5,282 bases of DNA. Origin: Xanthobacteraceae bacterium. GTDB taxonomy: Bacteria; Pseudomonadota; Alphaproteobacteria; Rhizobiales; Xanthobacteraceae. The notes under the pieces are model-generated. The model did no database searches, had not been told where the DNA came from, and saw only the letters and a list, made by a program, of their open reading frames with translations. Shown here piece by piece: positions 1 through 5,125 of the stretch (its first letter is position 1; the number at the start of each line of letters is the position of its first letter). The stretch spans positions 1 to 5,282 of the forward strand of contig JASHRR010001209.1 of assembly GCA_030037185.1 (NCBI GenBank). The letters run 5' to 3'. Position numbers and translations under genes: made by a program.

Positions 1-115
1 CAAAAATGAGCGCGGGCCGCCGGGTGTTGTGGTCGGTCGACAACATGATCCGGTCAACCTCCATTTCGAGCATCCCAGCTAGGACACGAGTTTCGTTGGG
101 ATGGTCGGCCCATCA
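1..115 (-). pseudogene. C-terminal remnant of a second amidohydrolase (ACMSD-like) gene, frameshifted, runs off left edge
   Basis: Read on the minus strand, this stretch encodes a peptide containing MLEMEVDRIMLSTDH. It matches LLEMGVDRIMFSADH of the intact amidohydrolase at 361-1329, around its metal-binding Asp. At the DNA level, bases 45-58 are identical to 488-501, and bases 6-14 are identical to 441-449. The spacing between these two blocks is 8 bp shorter in the left copy, so the frame breaks after the STDH segment. The RSFL segment of the intact protein is still encoded in the shifted frame at about 4-15. The open frame starts after a TGA at about 120, and homology fades above about base 80. 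No start codon or upstream domain is visible. I infer a decayed paralogue or duplication remnant; more of it may lie left of the window. Confidence 0.6.
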
Positions 116-179
116 GGAGCACCGGGCAAAGGGCTGGGGTGGGCTGCATGCATTGCTTTTGCACGGAGAACACCAGTTT

Positions 180-331
180 TGGAGCAGCGCGGCTAAGGTG
201 GCTAGGATATGGACAAACGCAGCAGGCCCGCACCCGGAGCAGCACTTCATTTTCCCCCAGAGCGGCAATTTCCGGTGCGATGAGTTCGAAGCTGCATTTG
301 GTTTGCTCCCTGGGCTGACTTCCTTAATCAT
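180..331 (-). pseudogene. Possible N-terminal remnant of a medium-chain zinc alcohol dehydrogenase
   Basis: On the minus strand an ATG at 331-329 opens a peptide starting MIKEVSPGSKPNAAS. A change of frame near 290 gives FELIAPEIAALG followed by ENEVLLRVRACCVC (cysteine codons around 213-224). This resembles the start of GroES-like zinc alcohol dehydrogenases, where a P-E-x(n)-GEVLVRV segment leads to A-C-G-V-C-H-T-D with the first zinc-binding cysteine. The His-Thr-Asp part and the following Gly-His-Glu motif are not found. The next 40 codons can only be matched loosely by switching frames again. It lies 30 bp downstream of the intact amidohydrolase on the same strand, an arrangement that would suit an aromatic-compound operon. 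The similarity was judged by eye over about 30 residues, so it is tentative. Confidence 0.33.
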
Positions 332-360
332 GAGTTCGCCATCGACACGGATGCGCGTCG

Positions 361-1329
361 TTACATCCGGAGCAAAGTTTCGGTATTGCCGTGCGCGATT
401 TTTTCCCTATCTGCGGGCGGAATCGGCAATCGATCCAGAAATGAGCGCGCGGCCCCCATGGACGCGTAAGGATGGTCGGCCGAGAACATGATCCGGTCAA
501 CGCCCATTTCGAGCAGGAGCGTAAGAAACGCTGGAGCGAAATTGAATCCGCTGAAGGTATAATGGAAATTCTCGCGGAGATAGGCGCTGATCGGCTTTTT
601 AAGTCCAGTGATGGCAGGGTGCATATTGTCGAGTCGCTGGATCATGAAGGGAAGCGTCTCCCCGAGGTGACCTAGGATGAGCTGCAGTTTCGGGAACTGG
701 TCGAACACGCCGCCAAGTATGATCCGCAAAGCATGGACGGCTGTTTCAATATGCCAGCCAAAGCCTGCGTTCGCGAACATGAATGTAACGTCGTTGGAAA
801 AGCCTGCGTAAGACGCCTCGACCACGGCTTGCGGCGGCTGCGCCGGATGAAGGTAAAGCGGCACGTCCAGGGCCTCCGCGCTTTCGAAGATTGGCCAGAA
901 GAAACGACCGTCAAGATAGCGGCCGCGGATGTGCCCGTTGATCATCGCTCCTTTGAAGCCAGCTCCGATACATCGCTCAAGCTCGTTGGCGGCGGCGCTT
1001 GGGTTAGGGGTTGGGAGAGCCGCGAAGCCAGCGAAACGGTTGGGATGCTGGCGCACGGCGTGGGCAACGTAGTCGTTGGCGTCGTGGGCAATCGCTATAG
1101 CTTCGCTAGACTCCAATTGCTCAGTGCCAGGGGCGGTGAGGGAGACGACTTGCATATCGATGCCCGCCTCGTCCATCTTTGCAATTCGATTCGTGCCGAG
1201 GTCCAGCAAGTCGGCAACCAGAGTAGCGGCGAATCCTCCGGCTGTCTTAGCTCTCTCTTCCAGCTCACGCCCTGGACCTTTCAAAAAGGCGGGTGTCGCA
1301 TAGTGTTCTTCGAGCGTGATTTTCCGCAT
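361..1329 (-). CDS. Amidohydrolase family protein, ACMSD / gamma-resorcylate decarboxylase type
   Basis: The 322-residue protein has the length and architecture of the amidohydrolase-2 family (PF04909), a TIM barrel with one divalent metal ion. Members include gamma-resorcylate (2,6-dihydroxybenzoate) decarboxylase and ACMSD, which cleave a C-C bond to release CO2. Visible motifs are LEEHY at the N-terminus (metal ligands E7 and H9), LHP at 160-162 (H161), GHLGE at 220-224 (catalytic-type H221 and E224), and SADHP at 283-287 (metal ligand D285). All key residues are present, so the enzyme should be active. The EEH start and the overall pattern favour an aromatic-acid decarboxylase or hydrolase; the exact substrate cannot be read from sequence. 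No signal peptide is seen, so it should be cytoplasmic. The ATG at 1329 aligns with the family N-terminus, but its ribosome binding site (AGG about 8 bases upstream) is weak. A FixK/FNR box lies about 100 bp upstream. Decayed pieces of a paralogue and of a possible dehydrogenase lie downstream. Confidence 0.9.
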   Translation of the reverse strand: MRKITLEEHYATPAFLKGPGRELEERAKTAGGFAATLVADLLDLGTNRIAKMDEAGIDMQVVSLTAPGTEQLESSEAIAIAHDANDYVAHAVRQHPNRFAGFAALPTPNPSAAANELERCIGAGFKGAMINGHIRGRYLDGRFFWPIFESAEALDVPLYLHPAQPPQAVVEASYAGFSNDVTFMFANAGFGWHIETAVHALRIILGGVFDQFPKLQLILGHLGETLPFMIQRLDNMHPAITGLKKPISAYLRENFHYTFSGFNFAPAFLTLLLEMGVDRIMFSADHPYASMGAARSFLDRLPIPPADREKIAHGNTETLLRM

Positions 1330-1424
1330 GTGCTGCCTAGCTATGTTCGTCGTTGAGGCCCTGCGCGCGAAGCACGCAGCGTTCGGGACAGAACCGAAGC
1401 TTACTCAGAACGGGTATGTATGCT

Positions 1425-1438
1425 TTGACACGCATCAA
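1425..1438 (-). promoter_or_regulatory. FNR/FixK box (anaerobox) upstream of the amidohydrolase gene
   Basis: The sequence TTGACACGCATCAA fits the FNR/FixK consensus TTGAT-N4-ATCAA at 9 of 10 defined positions. It is centred between 1431 and 1432, about 102 bp upstream of the amidohydrolase ATG. If the box sits near -41 as in class II activation, transcription would start near 1390 and leave a leader of about 60 bases. A weak -10-like TAAGCT lies at about 1398-1403 on the minus strand. A FixK-like regulator is encoded at 4136-4816. Binding is inferred, not shown. Confidence 0.6.
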
Positions 1439-1951
1439 GGATCCGCCGGGAACATGGTGATGCCGATATCACGATCGAGGAGCAATCCACAGCCGGGACA
1501 AAAGAGCCTCAGGCGCTTCTCCGCTTGGTCACATTGTTGCGGGGCCCGTCCGGCGGAATTCGCCGCTGACCGGTTACCATGCTCGCGATCGTACCGTGTT
1601 AGCGGACGGTGTGATTGTTTATGCACTATGCGGGCCATGGTGGGGGTGGGCCGACGGCTTACGCGTTCCGAGTGCTGCTGCTCGTTCCGCATGCAGCAAC
1701 GCCGAGCTTCTGCGTCCCGCGAGTCGATCGACTTCCTCGAGCTTCTCGATACCGGTCCATAGGTCGATTCAGGTTGATTCTCGACAGTCATTCCGCCGAC
1801 TTCTCGAAGGAGACCAGCGCCCGGCCCGTGGCGTTCCCTTAACAGCGAGATACATGGCTCCACCTGGTTGCGGGCTTCTTTCCCGGGTTTGCCCATTCCG
1901 CCCTCCGCCACGCCCGTGTCACTATGAAATCTGGAACGCAAGGATTGCAAC
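1439..1951. other. Decayed intergenic DNA without a convincing gene; weak TnpB-like zinc-ribbon trace
   Basis: A long minus-strand open frame covers this stretch, but it is rich in Arg and Ser, has no credible start or ribosome binding site, and resembles no complete protein I know. Its last 30 residues (minus strand, about 1438-1530) include QQCDQAEKRLRLFCPGCGLLLDRD. This recalls the C-terminal zinc ribbon of IS605-type TnpB/OrfB proteins, where a CPxCG pair is followed by DRDxNAA. Only one clear CPGCG pair remains, and the NAA part is replaced by GIT. No transposon ends, terminal repeats or target duplications were found. The plus-strand frames have no motifs either. It is best read as debris, perhaps partly from a mobile element. 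Confidence 0.3.
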
Positions 1952-2122
1952 ATGGCTGCGATGGACAAGATGAACCAGATGTTCGCCGAGCACTGCTGGC
2001 TCCCAGGTATTGGATTGAAAGAAGCGCAAACCGACGCGCGAAGAATATGTGGAGAGGTATCGGAAAACACCGAGTGGAGCTCAAAACTAGCGCTCCAGTG
2101 CTTACTAAAATTTAATACGTAG
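1952..2122 (+). CDS. Small 56-residue hypothetical protein
   Basis: This ORF starts MAAMDKMNQMF and ends LLKFNT before a TAG. Its ATG is preceded by AAGGA with a 7-base gap, a good ribosome binding site and the main support for the gene. The product is hydrophilic, with no membrane segment or signal peptide, and has two Cys and two Trp. Its second half (about 24-53) could form amphipathic helices and faintly recalls phasins, but it is too short and too diverged for a call. It might also be the 5' fragment of a longer gene whose remainder is lost, because the sequence after the stop does not continue recognisably in any frame. The next gene starts 92 bp downstream, after inverted repeats. Confidence 0.4.
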   Translation: MAAMDKMNQMFAEHCWLPGIGLKEAQTDARRICGEVSENTEWSSKLALQCLLKFNT

Positions 2123-2125
2123 TTC

Positions 2126-2152
2126 AGCGCGCGCTTAAGGTAAGAAGTTACC
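2126..2152. repeat. Adjacent inverted repeats between the small ORF and the protease gene
   Basis: Two small symmetric elements follow each other. AGCGCGCGCT (2126-2135) is a perfect 10-bp palindrome, and GGTAA-GAAG-TTACC (2139-2152) is a perfect 5-bp stem with a 4-base loop. A CTTAAG palindrome (2134-2139) bridges them. They begin 4 bp after the small ORF's stop and end about 60 bp before the protease ATG. They could act as a short terminator or an operator; there is no U-tract to support intrinsic termination. Confidence 0.35.
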
Positions 2153-2200
2153 ATCAAACGTTCCCAGTGGGCTGCCAATCACATCCCAAAACACCTATCT

Positions 2201-2204
2201 GGAG
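2201..2204 (+). promoter_or_regulatory. Ribosome binding site deciding the protease start
   Basis: GGAG lies 10 bases before the ATG at 2215. The alternative GTG at 2167, 16 codons upstream in the same frame, has no such site and would place a polar stretch before the signal sequence. The ATG at 2215 is therefore preferred. Confidence 0.6.
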
Positions 2205-2214
2205 CACATTCAAC

Positions 2215-3453
2215 ATGTTAACGAAAGCATCGCGTCTGGTGGGATTTCGCCTGCTGTCGAAGCAACGGATCGTCCTTCTCGCCACAGTGGCCGGCCTGTG
2301 CACCCTGAGTGTTGGCGAGGCTGGTCTCGTATCGAAGTCCGGTAGCATTTTAGTTTCCGTGGCCTCAGCGCAAACGTCGCAAGGTGCCGTCAGCTTCGCC
2401 GACATCGTGGACAAGGTGAAGCCCACCGTAATATCCGTCAAGGTGCAAATGAACCGCGGTGGCGACACCCGGAGATTCAACGGAGACAACCCACTGAGGA
2501 GCTCGCCATTCGAGGATTTCTTCCGCCGGCGTTTTGGTGAGGGCAGCCAGCATTTTGGCCAGCCGGACAGCGACGATCTTCCGCGGCAGCGGCCCCGGCA
2601 GTACGGGACTGCCCAAGGGTCGGGCTTCTTCGTCTCCGCTGACGGTTATGCTGTGACCAACAATCACGTCGTCGACAAGGCAGAGCGCGTCGAGGTAACG
2701 ACTGACGACGGCAGAACCTACACGGCCCGGGTGGTGGGTACTGACTCGCGGACCGATTTGGCGCTAATCAAAGTCGACGGCGGCCATGATTTCCGGTTCG
2801 CGCATTTTGCCGATAGAAGCCCACGCATCGGCGACTGGGTTTTGGCTGTCGGCAATCCGTTCGGCCTCGGTGGCACGGTGACGGCAGGTATCGTGTCGGC
2901 GCGTGGGCGAAATATCGGTGCCGGTCCTTACAACGATTTCATTTAGATCGATGCTGCGGTCAACCGGGGCAACTCCGGCGGCCCGAGCTTCGATTTGAAC
3001 GGCAACGTGATCGGCGTGAATACCGCAATCTACTCACCGTCCGGAGGGAATGTCGGCATTGCCTTTGCCATTCCGGCCGACACGGTCAAGACGGTGGTGG
3101 CCCAGTTGAAGGACGGTCGCGGCGTGGTCGCGCGCGGCTGGATCGGGGTGCAAATTCAGCCAGTCACTCCTGAAATGGCCGATAACCTTGGGATGGGGAA
3201 TGCCCGCGGTGCGTTGGTTGCGGACGTGCAGGCGAAGAGCCCGGCCGAGAGAGCGGGCATCAAGGCGGGAGATGTAATTGTCTCCGCCAATGGCGAGGCT
3301 GTCGATGATGCGCGGTCGCTTGCACGACGCATCGGTTCCATGGCGCCAGGAACATCGGTCCGGCTTGCGGTAATTCGCAACGGCCAGGAGGAAACCCATA
3401 CGGTGATGCTTGGCGAATTGCCGCCGGAGCGGCAAGCAAGCCGGGCTAGGTAA
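2215..3453 (+). pseudogene. DegP/HtrA-type periplasmic serine protease with one PDZ domain, interrupted by an in-frame TAG codon
   Basis: The reading frame spans 412 codons plus the final TAA and belongs to the Do/DegP (HtrA, S1C) family of envelope quality-control proteases. Residues 1-52 form a basic N-region, a hydrophobic core and an ASA-Q-type signal cleavage site. The trypsin-like domain (about 58-290) has TNNHVV with catalytic H151, RTDLALIKV with D181, and GNSGGP with S254. The PDZ domain (about 305-400) opens with GWIGVQIQPV. Codon 244 (2944-2946) is TAG, in the segment NDFI-stop-IDAAVN where family members usually have Gln (CAG); one C-to-T change explains it. The truncated product would keep His and Asp but lose the nucleophile and the PDZ. 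No frameshift or second stop exists, so the lesion looks recent. Canonical DegP/MucD proteins have about 470-500 residues and two PDZ domains; here only the first is present, with a TAA and a hairpin right after it. Sequencing error or suppression remain possible. Confidence 0.88.
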
Positions 3454-3473
3454 CATAGGTAAGCGCGTGATGG

Positions 3474-3508
3474 TGGGGCTGGCGTGCCAATAGGCTCGTC
3501 CAGCCCCA
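3474..3508 (+). terminator. Strong hairpin downstream of the protease gene, probable terminator
   Basis: A 9-bp perfect stem (3474-3482 TGGGGCTGG with 3500-3508 CCAGCCCCA) is continued inward by CG/CG and GCC/GGC pairs, with one bulge and one mismatch, around an AATA loop (3489-3492). It starts 20 bp after the TAA at 3451-3453. No long T-run follows, so it may be an atypical or Rho-assisted terminator, or a structure that stabilises the 3' end. Confidence 0.6.
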
Positions 3509-4027
3509 GCCCCTATTCGTAAGGACACTTTGACGAAGTAATGAAAAGCGGATAAAGCGGCGCTATGCTCATAGAATGCATCGTGTGCTTGATGATCTGA
3601 TCCCGCTTTCGGGAACAGCGATCCAAGCAGCGGAGGTCAGCGATCCCGCAGAGTCCGTCGCTAGAGGAATCTGCTCCCGATGCCATCCAACTTCATGGTA
3701 CCGACTTTTGCTCAAATCGTAGGTATTGGCAGCGGCGCGCACAGGTCGAAGGATTCTGGCGTGCGGACCACCTTGAGGAGTCATTTGGGGAACCGACCGA
3801 ATGCAGCATGACCGGAATGATTTTCACAAGGTCGGACAGCAATCCCAACGTTAAAGGTTCCGCGCGCAGCGCCTCTGGCAATCGCGGCTGGTAGCTGATG
3901 CATCCATTGCTCAAGTAGTTGAAGATGTTGAGGATTCTGTCGCACCATGTCGACTCGAACCTGTCCAACCCGGGTGGTTCGGGAGATTGGCGCTACGGAA
4001 GCGGACCGGCCCACTCCTACGGAAAAC
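3509..4027. other. About 520 bp with no recognisable gene
   Basis: Several frames stay open for 70-97 codons on both strands, including a startless plus-strand frame between stops at 3598-3600 and 3892-3894. None has a ribosome binding site, a known motif or consistent coding bias. A short inverted repeat, TCCCG-CTTT-CGGGA, lies at 3601-3614. No clear sigma-54 promoter, NifA site, nod box or FixK box was found. It is probably eroded accessory DNA plus the distal upstream region of the regulator gene. Confidence 0.5.
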
Positions 4028-4065
4028 CCCTTAAGTATCTTCCCTTAGGGAAGTCCTCTTAAGAG
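4028..4065 (+). promoter_or_regulatory. Three 8-bp repeats with 14-bp period forming nested palindromes, upstream of the FixK-like gene
   Basis: CCCTTAAG (4028-4035), CCCTTAGG (4042-4049) and CTCTTAAG (4056-4063) start exactly 14 bp apart. Together they make a symmetric block: the centre is TTCCC-TTA-GGGAA (4040-4052), flanked by CTTAAG on both sides (4030-4035 and 4058-4063), and the third unit lies inside the perfect palindrome CTCTTAAGAG (4056-4065). The block ends 70 bp before the ATG of the regulator at 4136. This position and geometry suit an operator for a dimeric or oligomeric transcription factor. It matches no site I can name: it is not a FixK box, NifA site or -24/-12 promoter. Confidence 0.5.
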
Positions 4066-4135
4066 CAATATCTGAATTTTATCCGAATTCGCCGCGGCTT
4101 ACTCGTTGTGCATCAAGAACGCGGGAGCCCAGCCC

Positions 4136-4816
4136 ATGTTGATGCAGACGCAGCTTCGCACCGTTTCGGCCAGTCAGACCCCTACGAATACGATCCCTTG
4201 CCCCGGCCGTGGCGGGTTCGGAGCCATGGAAGCGATGGGGAGTCATATGAAGTTCGGCCCCAACGAGGAGATTTTCGGCGAAGGCGAATCAGCCGAATAT
4301 GTGTATAAAGTGATCAAGGGCGCGGTGCGAACCTATAAGATTCTCTGCGATGGCCGGCGTCAGATCGGCGGCTTCTACCTCCCGGGTGACATCTTTGGCC
4401 TCGAAATCGGTAAAGAACATCAGTTTTCCGCTGAGGCGATCAAGGACGTGACGGTGCTGGTGGTCAGGCGCACCGCTATCATCTCGCTGGCCGAGCGCGA
4501 TTGTGACGCTGCCCGCGAACTGTGGTCCTTCACGGGACGTGAACTCAATCGCGTCCAGGGGCACTTGTTGCTTCTCGTCAAGAGTGCCCAACAACGCCTT
4601 GCTTCCTTCCTGCTCGAAATGTCCGCACGGCTCGCCGCCACCGATGCTATCGAGCTTCCGATGTCGCGCCAGGATATTGCCGACTATCTCGGGCTGACGA
4701 TCGAGACGGTGTCACGCACCATGACGCAATTGGCCTCCGAGCACGCCATTGGCCTACCAAGCGCGCGTCGTATCGTGCTGCGCAACTCCGGCGCATTGCG
4801 CCGACTGAATGCCTGA
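4136..4816 (+). CDS. fixK: FixK-like Crp/Fnr family transcriptional regulator
   Basis: The 226-residue product has a cNMP-type beta-roll (about 38-125; GEGESAEYVYKVIKGAVR, then FYLPGDIFGLE), a dimer helix (about 127-162) and a C-terminal winged helix (about 170-222). The helix-turn-helix MSRQDIADYLGLTIETVSRT is typical of FixK. Recognition-helix residues E190, S193 and R194 form the E--SR signature for TTGAT-N4-ATCAA sites. The N-terminal cysteine cluster of oxygen-sensing FNR/FnrN is missing, as in FixK proteins, which are usually controlled through FixLJ. Cysteines occur only at 22, 71 and 123, none in the DNA-binding domain. The start at 4136 has GGGAG 8 bases upstream; the frame is open to a TTG at 4106, which has no ribosome binding site. 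In rhizobia, FixK activates microaerobic and nitrogen-fixation genes. The repeat block at 4028-4065 is a candidate control site. The paralogue type (FixK1 or FixK2) cannot be fixed here. Confidence 0.87.
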   Translation: MLMQTQLRTVSASQTPTNTIPCPGRGGFGAMEAMGSHMKFGPNEEIFGEGESAEYVYKVIKGAVRTYKILCDGRRQIGGFYLPGDIFGLEIGKEHQFSAEAIKDVTVLVVRRTAIISLAERDCDAARELWSFTGRELNRVQGHLLLLVKSAQQRLASFLLEMSARLAATDAIELPMSRQDIADYLGLTIETVSRTMTQLASEHAIGLPSARRIVLRNSGALRRLNA

Positions 4817-4818
4817 CC

Positions 4819-5082
4819 GTGGAATCACTTTCAGCCTTTGAAGAGCCGTCAGGAACGACGCCACGCTTCCTACTGCTCACTGGGAGTACCCATCTGAAGA
4901 TCGTGCTCATTGCACTGATCGCTTCGATGGCGGTGAGCATGATAGGAATCGGGTGTCCAAAAAGGCTGGCGAGCTGCGCGTTTGCTGCTACCGGCAGAGC
5001 CGGGCGAACTCCACTGGCTATTAACTCCGGTGTGCAAAGGCGAGGCTTCGTCGCGACGATCGGCAAGGGCGATATTCACTGA
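4819..5082 (+). CDS. Possible small single-span membrane protein next to the FixK-like gene
   Basis: A GTG codon 2 bp after the regulator's TGA opens an 87-residue frame. Residues about 25-46 (HLKIVLIALIASMAVSMIGIG) form a clear hydrophobic segment after a polar N-terminus, so a single inner-membrane helix or signal anchor is likely. The C-terminal 40 residues are basic and carry no motif. There is no Shine-Dalgarno sequence before the GTG; translation could be coupled to the upstream gene because termination and initiation sites nearly touch. I do not recognise a named family, although small one-helix proteins of this kind are common in rhizobial accessory regions. The C-terminal part may be diverged or frame-damaged. 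The call rests on the hydrophobic segment and the tight spacing. Confidence 0.45.
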   Translation: MESLSAFEEPSGTTPRFLLLTGSTHLKIVLIALIASMAVSMIGIGCPKRLASCAFAATGRAGRTPLAINSGVQRRGFVATIGKGDIH

Positions 5083-5125
5083 GAGATAGCGGCACCTAAT
5101 TTGACAGAGTCACACTCGCTGTTGG

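Noticed and set aside
6..491. 161-codon plus-strand open frame
   Set aside because: Antisense to the amidohydrolase end and its decayed copy; no motif or ribosome binding site. The similarity between its two ends is explained by the duplicated minus-strand segment.
733..1356. 207-codon plus-strand open frame
   Set aside because: Antisense shadow of the intact amidohydrolase gene, which has complete motifs on the minus strand.
1435..2178. 247-codon minus-strand open frame
   Set aside because: No ribosome binding site, composition dominated by Arg/Ser/Cys, no whole-length family resemblance, and it overlaps the better supported small ORF on the other strand. Only its last 30 residues were kept, as a weak trace.
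2167..2214. Upstream GTG start for the protease
   Set aside because: It lacks a ribosome binding site and would add a polar extension ahead of the signal sequence; the ATG at 2215 has GGAG at a suitable distance.
2944..2946. TAG read as pyrrolysine or programmed read-through signal
   Set aside because: Family members have Gln here, there is no read-through context that I recognise, and no pyrrolysine machinery is visible. A point mutation is simpler.
2995..3453. Independent gene restarting inside the protease
   Set aside because: The first possible start is an internal TTG (Leu codon) with no ribosome binding site, inside the protease fold and in the same frame. It is the downstream half of the interrupted gene.
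3475..3500. Possible sigma-54 promoter from TGGCGTG-like sequence after the protease
   Set aside because: The GC element at the required spacing is missing, and the bases are part of the strong hairpin.
3588..3602. FixK-like half site TTGATGATCTGATC
   Set aside because: Only the left half fits; the right half is not ATCAA, and it lies over 500 bp from the next gene start.
3569..4014. Three overlapping minus-strand open frames of 71-91 codons
   Set aside because: No ribosome binding sites, no motifs, and they overlap each other in different frames, so they are most likely chance open frames in GC-rich DNA.
4647..5066. 139-codon minus-strand open frame
   Set aside because: Antisense to the end of the FixK-like gene and the small membrane ORF, Arg/Ser-rich, no motif or start signal.
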